55,720 bases of DNA from an uncultured Kiloniellales bacterium (GTDB taxonomy: Bacteria; Pseudomonadota; Alphaproteobacteria; Kiloniellales; JAKSDN01), in assembly GCA_947258885.1 (NCBI GenBank), contig CAMYKD010000035.1, positions 1-55,720 on the forward strand, in the 5' to 3' direction. Shown one piece after another: positions 8,063 through 16,698 of this stretch (positions are counted from its first letter, which is position 1; every line of letters starts with the position of its first letter). The translations under genes and the position numbers were made by a program. Under the pieces are notes generated by a model, which searched no databases, was not told the DNA's origin, and saw nothing but the letters and a program-made list of their open reading frames with translations.

Positions 8063-8569
8063 TCATGCGGCGGATTGCCGGGGGAGTGCTGTCTGCTTGT
8101 GGGTGACCGGGACGAGCGCGCCGATCAACATGTCGATCTCTGCGCCGTTGCTGGCGAGGGGACAGACCAGCCGGTCGACCGTAAGGTACCATTTCTTGGA
8201 AACCGGCATGGGGGTGCTGCGGTAGACCGGCTGCGTCGCGGCCATCGCGCGGGCATAATCGGCGTTGAGTTCGGCCGCCTGTTGGGGGAAAGCCTCCTCG
8301 ACGGTCCGGCCGGTGATCTCGAAGTCGAACAGATCGACGATCCCCGTGCCGGCCAGACGATAGCGGAACAGGGGCCCTGGCAGCGGTCTTTCCACATCGA
8401 CCATGAAGAGCCACGGCAGGAGCGTATGAATGGCCGCCGGATCGACATGCTGGCGGCCCGGCAGGCCGTTCTCCGCCGGCAGAGTCCGCCAATAGTCGTA
8501 GAAGGCCCGCATGGTCGGGTGGGTCAGTTCCGTTTCCAAGTCCGCGCGCCTGTCTTCGAGGTCCAGCAT
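8063..8569 (-). CDS. PAS_5-family PAS domain protein
   Basis: 168 residues without a signal peptide. The pattern FYDYWRTLPAENGLPGRQHV, then DPAAIHTLLPWLFMVDV, FRYRLAGTGIVDLFDFEITG and a final YLTVDRLVCPLA is that of the single-domain PAS_5 proteins abundant in Rhodospirillales, where they are thought to act as small ligand- or redox-sensing modules; no output domain is attached. A GGGGGGA ribosome binding site precedes the ATG. It is transcribed in the same direction as the FixJ-like gene but over 300 bases away. Family assignment is good, function unknown. Confidence 0.82.
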   Translation of the reverse strand: MLDLEDRRADLETELTHPTMRAFYDYWRTLPAENGLPGRQHVDPAAIHTLLPWLFMVDVERPLPGPLFRYRLAGTGIVDLFDFEITGRTVEEAFPQQAAELNADYARAMAATQPVYRSTPMPVSKKWYLTVDRLVCPLASNGAEIDMLIGALVPVTHKQTALPRQSAA

Positions 8570-8910
8570 GTCGGATCCCCCCGTACAAATGCCACAGTGG
8601 TTACGAGAACCTTAATTCTGCCACCCGGCGACGGGTCCCGGGTGGGCCATTCGTGTGACTTGGCTGTGTCCTTGTTGTGATAAACCGTTGGCGCGAGACA
8701 AGTTTCTTTAACATTGGGCCGCGCGCGGCGCCAAGGCGAGAGGCCTTCGAAGGCGACTGAAGAAATGAGAATGAAATCAGTAGAATGCCAGTACAGCGTC
8801 GGTCTCTGGCTCACAGAGATCTCGGCACATCACACCAAGCGATAGATTTGAGCGGCGACCGCAGAAGGAATTAACCTTGAGCCGCCGCCCTCGATTACCA
8901 GTATGGAGAC
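8570..8910. other. Gene-free interval between PAS_5 gene and ABC transporter operon
   Basis: No convincing gene. A GC-rich inverted repeat (CCACCCGG...CCGGGTGG) lies near 8620-8646, upstream of the PAS_5 gene. The remainder shows no recognisable regulatory motif. A 26-codon frame at 8765 lacks a ribosome binding site. Confidence 0.5.
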
Positions 8911-9678
8911 TCAAAGAATTTGGCTCAGAAACTCCTGGGTGCGGGGATCCTTGGCCTCGGCGAAGAAGCTGGCCGGCGGGCCGTGCTCGACGATCACGCC
9001 GCGGTCGGTGAAGTAGATGTGGTTCGCCAGTTCGCGGGCAAAACCCATCTCGTGGGTCACCAGGATGCAGGTCATGCCGTCTTCGGCCAGCTCCTGGATG
9101 GTGACCAGGACTTCCTTGACCGTCTCGGGGTCGAGCGCGGCGGTCACCTCGTCGAACAGCATGACATCGGGGTTCATGGCCAGCGAGCGGGCGATCGCCA
9201 CGCGCTGCTGCTGTCCGCCCGAAAGCTCGCCCGGATAGCTCGTCTCCTTGCCCTCCAGGCGCACCTTCTTGATCAGCCGGTAGGCGCGCTGCTCGACGTC
9301 CGCCTTGTCCTGCTTGAGCACGTGGATCGGCGCCATCATGACATTCTCGAGCGCCGTCTTGTGGGGGAAGAGGTTGTACTGCTGGAAGACCATGCCAACC
9401 TTCTTGCGCAGCTCGAGCTTGTCCAGGTCCGGGTCGTTGACCTCGATGCCCTCCACCTTGATCGAGCCTTTCTGGATGTCGTTGAGGGCGTTGATGCAAC
9501 GAATCAGGGTCGACTTGCCGGATCCGGACGGCCCGATGATGCAGATCACCTCACCCTTCATGACGTCGAAGGAAATGCCCTTAAGTACCTCCAGGTCACC
9601 AAAGGACTTGTGCACGTCCTTGATGCCGACCATCGGCCGATCGGGGGTCCAGGGGCCGTTCTTGGGTGCTTCGCTCAT
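8911..9678 (-). CDS. Polar amino acid ABC transporter ATP-binding protein (AapP/GlnQ type)
   Basis: 255 residues powering uptake of the substrate delivered by the operon's binding protein. Walker A GPSGSGKST follows CIIG near residue 53, then the Q-loop in MVFQQYNLFPH, the signature LSGGQQQR, Walker B VMLFDEVTAALD, and the switch histidine in LVTHEMG, all intact. Highest similarity by pattern is to the GlnQ/AapP/HisP group. Last gene of a four-gene minus-strand operon (binding protein, permease, permease, ATPase); AAGGGG eight bases before the ATG. Confidence 0.95.
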   Translation of the reverse strand: MSEAPKNGPWTPDRPMVGIKDVHKSFGDLEVLKGISFDVMKGEVICIIGPSGSGKSTLIRCINALNDIQKGSIKVEGIEVNDPDLDKLELRKKVGMVFQQYNLFPHKTALENVMMAPIHVLKQDKADVEQRAYRLIKKVRLEGKETSYPGELSGGQQQRVAIARSLAMNPDVMLFDEVTAALDPETVKEVLVTIQELAEDGMTCILVTHEMGFARELANHIYFTDRGVIVEHGPPASFFAEAKDPRTQEFLSQIL

Positions 9679-9694
9679 CTCCGGTGCCCCTTCT

Positions 9695-10618
9695 TCAAAT
9701 CTTCACCGCGAACTTGCGCTCGAGATGAATGGTCCAGCGCGCGATCGGGTAGATGTAGACGAAGAAGACGACCAGCACGAAGGTATAGAAGGGGGCGACG
9801 AGCTCGGGTTTGTCGCCGAGCGCGTTCAGCGCCTCGCGGGTCGACTTCATCATCTCCTGGACCTCCAGGATCGAGCACAGCGGCGTTGCCATGGTGAGAA
9901 TGGCGTACCAGTTCATCCACGGCGGGATCATGCGCTTGAAGCATTGGGGCAGGATGATCATCCACATCGTCTGACGGCGCGAGAAGGCCAGGCTTTCCGC
10001 GGATTCCCACTGGCCTATGGGGATCGAGAGCACGGCGCCGCGCACGATCTCGGCGATGTTGGCCATGATCGGCAGGCTCAGCGCGAAGGTCGCCTTGGTC
10101 CAGCCGGGGATATCGATCTCGCTGCCGCCGATCTTGACGCGGAACGGAAGCAGCAACATGAAACTGAACAGCAGCACCAGCCACGGCGAGTTGCGGAAGA
10201 ACTGGGTGACCAGCCAGGCGAGCTTGCGCAGCGGATCGAGGACCGAGACCTGCGCGAGGCCGAGCCCGACGCCCATCACGGTGCCCAGCAGCATGGCGAA
10301 GAAGCTGATCAGCAGGTTCAGCACGAAGCCTTCCATGATGAAGGGCAGCCACTGCGGAAAGGCCGTCCAGAAGGTAACCGCGCCGGCGCCGGCCTGGGCC
10401 TGGGCGGCGCCGATGCTGAGCACTAGGGCGATCAAGGCGAGTCCCACCATCCAGGCCGGGATGATGAGCCTCGGCACGCCGGCGATGGTCGGCCACGTCC
10501 AGGCCTCACGCGAGCTCTGGAATACGGGTTTCAGGACCGGAAGGTCGGTCGCCGGACAGGCACCCGTGTCGAGCCCAGGAATCGCTCGCTTGAAACGGGT
10601 CTTTCGATGGCTCCGCAT
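9695..10618 (-). CDS. Amino acid ABC transporter permease (AapM/HisM type)
   Basis: 307-residue inner-membrane permease with an extended N-terminus, a first membrane helix near residue 50, and several helices carrying the permease loop motif EIVRGAVLSIPIGQWESAES before LAFSRRQTMW. The length and the large loop after helix 1 resemble the longer permeases of the Aap/Bzt group more than minimal HisM. Its start is one base from the stop of the preceding permease, so translation is likely coupled. Forms the heterodimeric channel with the 10620-11363 product. Confidence 0.92.
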   Translation of the reverse strand: MRSHRKTRFKRAIPGLDTGACPATDLPVLKPVFQSSREAWTWPTIAGVPRLIIPAWMVGLALIALVLSIGAAQAQAGAGAVTFWTAFPQWLPFIMEGFVLNLLISFFAMLLGTVMGVGLGLAQVSVLDPLRKLAWLVTQFFRNSPWLVLLFSFMLLLPFRVKIGGSEIDIPGWTKATFALSLPIMANIAEIVRGAVLSIPIGQWESAESLAFSRRQTMWMIILPQCFKRMIPPWMNWYAILTMATPLCSILEVQEMMKSTREALNALGDKPELVAPFYTFVLVVFFVYIYPIARWTIHLERKFAVKI

Positions 10619-10619
10619 A

Positions 10620-11363
10620 TCAGCCGTACCCCGGGATCTTCATCTTGCGTTCCCACCTGTGCATGCCCCAGACCAGGACGGCGACCAGCCCGACATAGTA
10701 GACGAAGAGCACGATCATCATCTCAGGTACGTTGACGTTGTCGGACCACACCTGGTTCAGCGTATAGAGCATCTCGGGCACCGCGATGGCGTAGGCTTGC
10801 GTGGTGGTCTTCAGCAGATTGACAAGGTTGTTGTTCAGGGACGGCAAGCAGACCCTGAACGCCAGGGGCAGGATCACGTAGACATAGGCCATGAGCCGCG
10901 AATAGCCCAGGGATTCGGCAGCCTCGCGGGTTGATTCCGGCACCGCCTCGATGCCGGCGCGGAAGATCTCCACGTTGAAGGCGCCGGCGAAGAAACTGAG
11001 CGAGATCACCGCCCAGCCGAAGCTGGTGATCATCGGCTCGTAATAGCCGCCCATGTCGACCTTGGGCGTGAAGTTGCCGAGCACGAAGAAGAAGAACAGC
11101 AGCTGCACGTAAGGCGGCGTATTGCGGAAGAACTGGATATAGCCGCTCATGAACAGGCGCACGGCCCTGATCGGCGAGCCCTGCAGCCAGGCGCCGACAA
11201 TGCCCACGACGAGCGAGAAGAACAGGCTCGCCACGATCAGCTCGAGCGAGACCCATATCGCCGCGACGAAACGGTCCCATTCGTACTGCTCGTAGAAGAT
11301 GACGAAGTTCCAGCCGGTTTCGTCGTAGAGCCGGCGGAAGAACGGCGTCAATAGGTCGAGCAC
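10620..11363 (-). CDS. Amino acid ABC transporter permease (AapQ/HisQ type)
   Basis: 247-residue inner-membrane permease. It shows hydrophobic helices (LELIVASLFFSLVVGIVG, ISLSFFAGAFNVEIF) and the EAA-type loop IEAVPESTREAAESLGYSRL followed by VILPLAFR that docks the ATPase, plus FFRNTPPYVQLLFFFFVL characteristic of polar amino-acid permeases. Lies directly downstream of a strong hairpin that separates it from the binding-protein gene, which typically lowers permease output relative to the periplasmic protein. Confidence 0.93.
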   Translation of the reverse strand: MLDLLTPFFRRLYDETGWNFVIFYEQYEWDRFVAAIWVSLELIVASLFFSLVVGIVGAWLQGSPIRAVRLFMSGYIQFFRNTPPYVQLLFFFFVLGNFTPKVDMGGYYEPMITSFGWAVISLSFFAGAFNVEIFRAGIEAVPESTREAAESLGYSRLMAYVYVILPLAFRVCLPSLNNNLVNLLKTTTQAYAIAVPEMLYTLNQVWSDNVNVPEMMIVLFVYYVGLVAVLVWGMHRWERKMKIPGYG

Positions 11364-11418
11364 GACCAGCCCCCCTGTCAGCCCCGGCGGACCCTACTGG
11401 CCCGCCCCCCGAAGGAAA

Positions 11419-11449
11419 GCGGCGCGGCCCCGCCCGGGAGCCGCGCCGC
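11419..11449 (-). terminator. GC-rich hairpin between binding protein and permease genes
   Basis: Perfect 10-bp stem (GCGGCGCGGC with its complement) and an 11-base loop, no U-run. It lies in the 97-base gap between the two genes; a partial terminator or mRNA-stabilising structure that boosts the binding protein is the usual interpretation. Confidence 0.6.
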
Positions 11450-11460
11450 GCCTCGGCGGG

Positions 11461-12297
11461 CTACTGCGCCTCGTAGGCCTTCATGCGCTCGTGCATGTTG
11501 GCGAGATACTGGGTCGGTTGGATGCCCCACTTCTTCTCGAGCTCTATGAGGCGGCCCGAGGCGTGCCAGTTGTAGGTCATCCCGGACATGAAGTTGCCCC
11601 AGATGCCGCCGTGTTCCTCCAAGGGAACCGCCAGCGCCCAAGGGGTGTCGTCCTCGGTGTTCAAGGGCATCTCGAAGCCCTCCCAATCGCCGGAGGCCAG
11701 ATCGGCCATGATCGAGGAGTCGTCGTAGACCCAGCCGATGCATTTGCCGTCGCGCAGCGCCTGCTTGGCCTCGGCGTTGCCGACGAAGGCGACGATCTTG
11801 GCGCCGTAACGCTTGGCGACGACCTTGTTGTAGAACGCGCCCTGCTTGCCGCAGACCGGCTTGCCTTCGAGTTCGGTCCAGGCCTTCACCGCGCCCGTCT
11901 TGGCCAGCAGGTTGGTGCCCGAGGTGTAGTAGTTGGGTTGCGGCACGCCGACGACCTTACGCCGGTTGGCCTTGTCGGACATAGTGGCGATCATTAGGTC
12001 GATCTTGCCCTGCTCCAGAAACTGCATGCGGTTCGACGACTGCACCGGCACGAGCTCGAGCTCGACGCCGAGCGCATCGGCCACGTCCTGGGCCATGTCG
12101 ATTTCCATGCCGACCAGCTTGCCCGAGGGATCGCGGAAGCCCCAGGGCTTGTAGTCGGCTTTCACGCCGACGACCAGCTTGCCGCGCTCGAGCACCTGCT
12201 TGAAGCGCTCGTTGGCCGCGTCGGCCTGTGTGGCGGCAAAGGTGAAACCCAGCGCGACGGCCGTGGCCAGCGCGCCCAAAAGCGTACGTTTCAGCAT
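11461..12297 (-). CDS. Amino acid ABC transporter substrate-binding protein (SBP family 3)
   Basis: 278 residues with signal peptide (KRTLLGALATAVALGFTFAA then ADA). Mature part shows the family 3 pattern: RGKLVVGVKADYKPWGFRDP, GMEIDMAQDVADALGVELEL, a DLMIATMSDKANRRKVV stretch, and a hinge region ending in LIELEKKWGIQPTQY. GGGAGG precedes the ATG at 12297 and rules out the longer frame. It captures a polar amino acid in the periplasm. The divergent demethylating oxidase genes (dimethylglycine dehydrogenase-like, sox) suggest an N-methylated glycine or related amino acid as ligand, but the sequence alone does not show this. Confidence 0.92.
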   Translation of the reverse strand: MLKRTLLGALATAVALGFTFAATQADAANERFKQVLERGKLVVGVKADYKPWGFRDPSGKLVGMEIDMAQDVADALGVELELVPVQSSNRMQFLEQGKIDLMIATMSDKANRRKVVGVPQPNYYTSGTNLLAKTGAVKAWTELEGKPVCGKQGAFYNKVVAKRYGAKIVAFVGNAEAKQALRDGKCIGWVYDDSSIMADLASGDWEGFEMPLNTEDDTPWALAVPLEEHGGIWGNFMSGMTYNWHASGRLIELEKKWGIQPTQYLANMHERMKAYEAQ

Positions 12298-12580
12298 AGT
12301 AACCTCCCTGCGGTTGAAACTTCCCCGATGGCAGTTCTCAAGATGTCCGCCCATCGCTGGTCGGGCTCCGGTCTGCCCAATTCCTCTTTATGCGACAAAA
12401 GCATAGCGAAAATTCAGGAGCCTGGGAACCTTTGCATGACACGCCGCGGGCCGGTCCGAGCCAGCTCTGGGCCGCAACTACGGCCGGGCTTGTTCCTGCG
12501 AGGCGGGCAGGACTATGGTCCGTTCTTAAGTGCCGCTGGTGGCGTCGGGTCGATGATGGCGAAAACCGTGCGGGGGAACG

Positions 12581-15021
12581 ATGACCGCTGATTTGCCGTC
12601 CCATTCTTCTGTCGTCGTGATCGGCGGCGGCGTCATGGGCTGCAGCGTGGCCTACCATCTGGCCAAGCTCGGCTGCCGCGACGTGGTCCTCCTGGAGCGC
12701 CACAAGCTGACCAGCGGTACGACCTGGCACTCCGCCGCCCAGGTGCGCCAGCTGCGCTCGACCCGCAACCTGACCCAGCTGATCCAGTACAGCACCGACC
12801 TCTATGCGGCCTTGGAGGCCGAGACCGGCCAGGCGACGGGTTGGACCCGGACCGGGAGCCTGTCGATCGCCACGAACCCGGACCGGCTCACCCATATCCG
12901 GCGCCAGGCGGCGCTGGCCAGCGCCTTCGGGGTCGAAGCCCATGAGATCAGCCCCCGCGAGGCGCGCGAGCTGTGGCCGATGATGAACGGCAAGGACGTG
13001 ATCGGCGCGGTCTTCTCGCCCGGCGACGGCCGGGTCAACCCGAGCGACCTCTGGTCAAGGGCGCCAAGGCCGGCGGCGCGCGTATCCTCGAGGGCGTGAG
13101 GGTCACGGGTTTCGAGGTGAAGGCCGGCCGCGTCGCGGGCGTCGAGACCGACCAAGGCTCCGTCGCTTGCGAGACCGTGGTCAACTGCGCGGGCCTCTGG
13201 GGTCGGCAGGTGGCGGCGCTGGCCGGCGTCGCCGCGCCGCTTTATGCCTGCGAGCACTTCTACCTGCTGACCAAGCCGATCGAGGGTGTCACGGCCCATC
13301 TGCCGACCCTGAGCGACCACGACGGCCACCTCTACCTCCGCGACGAGGTCGGCGGCTTGCTGGTTGGCTGCTTCGAGCCCTGGGGCAAGCCGCTGGCGCT
13401 GGAGCGGTTCCCCGCGGACTTCGCTTTCGACCTCCTCAACGAGGACTGGGACCACTTCGAGCCGATGATGCTGAACGCGCTCAAGCGCATACCGGCGCTG
13501 GAGACCGCCGAGGTGCGCATGCTGCTGAACGGCCCGGAGAGCTTCACCCCCGACGGCCTGTTCCTGCTGGGCGAGGCGCCGGAGCTGCGCGGCTTCTTCC
13601 TGGGCTGCGGCATGAACTCGGTCGGCATCGCGACCGGCGGCGGCGCCGGCCGGGCGCTCGCCGAGTGGATCGTCGAGGGCCGGCCGACCATGGACCTCTG
13701 GCCGGTCGATATCCGCCGTTTTGCACCCTTCCAGAACAACCTGCGGGCGCTCGCCGAACGCATTCCCGAGGAACTCGGCCTGCACTACGCCATCGCCTAT
13801 CCGGGTCGCGAGCCGACGACCGCCCGCAATCTGCGGCGCAGCCCGCTGCACGACCGCCTCGCGGCCAAGGGCGCCCGCTTCGGGACGCGCATGGGCTGGG
13901 AGCGGCCGAGCTTCTTCGTCCCGCCGGGGGACACCGTTTCGAGCGAGCTGACCTTCGGCCGCCCCGCGTGGTTCGACCGCGTAGCCGCCGAGCACCGGGC
14001 GGCGCGCGAGGCCGTCGCGATCTTCGACCAGTCGAGCTTCGCCAAGTTGCTGGTTCAGGGCCGCGATGCCGAGCGGCTGCTGCAAAGGCTCTGCGCCAAC
14101 GACCTCGCGGTGCCGGCGGGACGGGCAGTCTATACCGGGATGCTGAACGAGCGGGGCGGCATCGAATCCGACCTCACGGCCCTGCGCCTGGCCGACGAGA
14201 CCTACCTGATGGTCACCGGCACGGCGCAGCCGACGCGCGACGCCGACTGGATCCGCCGCCACATGGCCGAGGACGAACACGTCGCGCTGAGCGACGTGAC
14301 CTCGGCCAGCGCCGTCCTCGGCGTGATGGGACCCCGCTCGCGCGCTTTGCTTCAAGAGCTGACCTCGACCGACCTTTCGAACGAGGCCTTCCCATACTTC
14401 ACCTGGCAGGACATCGACCTCGGCCATGCGGTGGTCCGGGCCGCGCGCCTGTCCTACGTCGGAGAACTGGGCTGGGAGCTTTACGTGCCGAGCGACTGCG
14501 CGGCCTACGTCTACGACCTGATCGTGGAGGCCGGTGCGAAGCATGGCCTGGCGGACACAGGGACCTACGCGCTCACCTCGCTGCGGGTCGAGAAGGCCTA
14601 CCGCGCCTGGGGTCAGGACGTTGGGCCCGAGGACACGCCGCTCGAGGCCGGGCTTGGCTTCGCCGTGCGCTTCGCCAAGGCAGAGCCCTTTATCGGCCGC
14701 GAGGCCCTCTTGGCCCAGCGCGAGAAGGGGGTGGAGAGGCGCTTGGTCGTCTTGACCCTCGAGGATCCCGAGGCCCTGCCGCTGGGCGACGAACCGATCC
14801 TGCACGACGGAACGATCGTCGGGCAAGTGACCTCGGCCGCCTTCGGGCATTCGCTCGGCCGCGCCGTCGCGCTCGGCTATGCCCGGCTGCCCGAGGGGAC
14901 CGCCGTCGAAGACATGATCGCGGCGGGCGGTTTCGCGCTGGACATCGCCGGGCGGCGCTTTGCCGCCGCCGTCTCGCTCGAGGCGCCCTGGGACCCGAAG
15001 GGCCGGCGGCCGCGGAGCTGA
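12581..15021 (+). pseudogene. Dimethylglycine/sarcosine dehydrogenase-family FAD protein, frameshifted
   Basis: N-terminal FAD-binding DAO domain (VVVIGGGVMGCSVAYHLAKL near residue 10, then LTSGTTWHSAAQVRQLR) followed by FAO_M and folate-binding GCV_T domains, ending near KGRRPRS. Members oxidatively remove N-methyl groups from dimethylglycine or sarcosine and pass formaldehyde to tetrahydrofolate. The frame is broken near 13050: up to GDGRVNPSDL it is read in one frame, and from LVKGAKAGGARILEG in another. Family members have a few residues between these segments, so a deletion of about ten bases fits. Good ribosome binding site (GGGGGAACG) before the ATG. Either a recent pseudogene or an assembly error. 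Total intact length would be about 815 residues. Confidence 0.85.
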
Positions 15022-15147
15022 TGATCGCCGCTTGTTCGGCTCCGAGGCGGCCATTATCGTCTTCCGGGGCGCCCTGACGCGTCCAGGCGGGTTTAGGTCG
15101 AACCGCGGCCAGCCCTAGGGCGCGGGCTAGTCTAACCGGGGGGTGCC

Positions 15148-16389
15148 ATGCCTTGGGGATTGCTCAAATACGGCCTCGGCCGCCGCTATCCGGCGGGCCC
15201 GGACTTCCCGGCCCGGCCGGAGTTCAAGCCGCGCTACGACGTCGTCATCATCGGCGGCGGCGGACACGGCTTGGCAACCGCATATTATCTGGCCAGGGAC
15301 TGGGGAATCACGAATGTTTGCGTGCTTGAGAAGGGCTATCTCGCCGGCGGCAATACGGCGCGCAACACCGCTGTCATCCGCTCCAACTACATCACCCCCG
15401 AATCGGTCCGCTTCTACAAGGAATCGGTCGATCTCTTCAACGACCTGTCGGGCGAACTCGGCTACAACATTCTCTACAGCCAGCGCGGCCAACTGACGCT
15501 CGCCCATTCGGACGCCACGGTCCGCACCTTCCGCATGCGCGCGGAGGTCGGCAAGCTGGTCGGCACCCGCATAGAGATGGTCGATCGCCGGCAGATCCGC
15601 GAGATCGTGCCCTGCCTCAATATGGACGAGAACGCGCGCCAACCGATCCTGGCCGGCCTCTGGCACCGGGACGGCGCGACCGGACGCCACGACGCGGTCG
15701 CCTGGGGCTATGCGGCGCGCGCGGCCGAGTATGGCGTCGAGCTGCACCAGCGCACCGAGGTCACCGGCCTCGAGGTAGAACGGGGGCGGATCGCGGCGGT
15801 CGAGACCAACCGCGGCCGGGTGCGCGGCGGCCACGTGATCCAGGCGGTCGCCGGCATGTCGTCGGTGGTCGCCGCCATGGCCGGGATCCGACTGCCGATT
15901 CGCAGCTACCCCCTGCAGGCCATGGTGACCCAGCCCGTGAAGCCCTTCCTGGACCCGCTGGTCTCGTCGTCCGGCCTGCACACCTACGTTTCGCAGTCGT
16001 CGCGCGGCGAGCTGGTGATCGGCGGCGGCTCGGACCCCTACGAGCTCTATTCGACCCGCGCGACCCTGGAGCTCAAGGAGAGCCTGATCGCGCATACCCT
16101 CGAGCTGTTTCCCTTCCTGGCCAACCTGCGGCTGATGCGCCAGTGGGCCGGCATCACGGATATGACCCCGGACTACAGCCCGATCATGGGCGAGAGCCCG
16201 GTCAGGAACTACTGGCTGGACGCCGGCTGGGGCACCTGGGGCTTCAAGGCGACGCCGGTCAGCGGCAAACGCATGGCCGAGACCATCGCCCGCGAGCAGG
16301 TACCCGAGATCCTGCGGCCCTTCCGCCTGGACCGCTTCAAGACCTTCGACCTAGCGAACGAGATGGGCGCCACCGCGGCGAGCCACTAG
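15148..16389 (+). CDS. soxB: Sarcosine oxidase, beta subunit
   Basis: 413 residues. FAD dinucleotide motif VVIIGGGGHGLATAYYLARD near 32-51, GGNTARNTAVIRSNY shortly after, and the C-terminal DYSPIMGESPV plus GWGTWGFKATPVSGKRMAE typical of SoxB. This subunit binds the covalent FMN and non-covalent FAD and, with alpha, gamma and delta, oxidises sarcosine to glycine with transfer of the methyl group to tetrahydrofolate. First gene of soxBDAG; GGGGGG five bases before the ATG. Intact. Confidence 0.96.
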   Translation: MPWGLLKYGLGRRYPAGPDFPARPEFKPRYDVVIIGGGGHGLATAYYLARDWGITNVCVLEKGYLAGGNTARNTAVIRSNYITPESVRFYKESVDLFNDLSGELGYNILYSQRGQLTLAHSDATVRTFRMRAEVGKLVGTRIEMVDRRQIREIVPCLNMDENARQPILAGLWHRDGATGRHDAVAWGYAARAAEYGVELHQRTEVTGLEVERGRIAAVETNRGRVRGGHVIQAVAGMSSVVAAMAGIRLPIRSYPLQAMVTQPVKPFLDPLVSSSGLHTYVSQSSRGELVIGGGSDPYELYSTRATLELKESLIAHTLELFPFLANLRLMRQWAGITDMTPDYSPIMGESPVRNYWLDAGWGTWGFKATPVSGKRMAETIAREQVPEILRPFRLDRFKTFDLANEMGATAASH

Positions 16390-16401
16390 GAGAGCGCGGC
16401 G

Positions 16402-16698
16402 ATGAAAGTCATGCCCTGTCCCTTGAACGGCCCGCGCAACATCTCGGAGTTCGCCTGCGGCGGCGAGGTCGCCGAGATGCCGGAGCCGGGCCGGACCGGC
16501 GACGAGGACTGGGCGGACTTCATCTGGATGTCGAACAACACCGCGGGCGTGGTGCGCGAGTGGTGGTGCCACGTTCCGACCAACTATTGGTTCATCGCCG
16601 AGCGCAATACGGTGAGCGACGAGATCCTCAAGACCTATCCGGCCGACGAGGTGTTCACGGCGCGGCGCGAGTTTCAGGGCCGGGACGAGGGCTCATGA
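16402..16698 (+). CDS. soxD: Sarcosine oxidase, delta subunit
   Basis: 98 residues, the usual SoxD size, 12 bases after soxB. Zinc-binding subunit. The N-terminus reads CPLNGPRNISEF where the family normally has CPxCGxR, so the second cysteine is replaced by asparagine. The later FACGGEVAEM and WWCHVPTNYWFIAERNT parts are conserved. Its stop overlaps the soxA start (ATGA). Whether zinc is still bound is open. Confidence 0.93.
   Translation: MKVMPCPLNGPRNISEFACGGEVAEMPEPGRTGDEDWADFIWMSNNTAGVVREWWCHVPTNYWFIAERNTVSDEILKTYPADEVFTARREFQGRDEGS

Noticed and set aside
8765-8845. 26-codon frame in the gap before the PAS_5 gene
   Set aside because: No ribosome binding site and no conserved pattern.
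12802-15054. Long open frame antisense to the dimethylglycine-dehydrogenase-like gene (also 16956-18497, 18531-20165, 27734-29644, 41159-42577)
   Set aside because: High-GC genomes produce long antisense frames; these lack ribosome binding sites and recognisable domains, while the sense strand shows clear conserved motifs.
16143-16694. Extended N-terminus of soxA reaching back through soxB and soxD
   Set aside because: The region encodes soxB and soxD in other frames, and the ATG at 16695 overlaps the soxD stop as expected.
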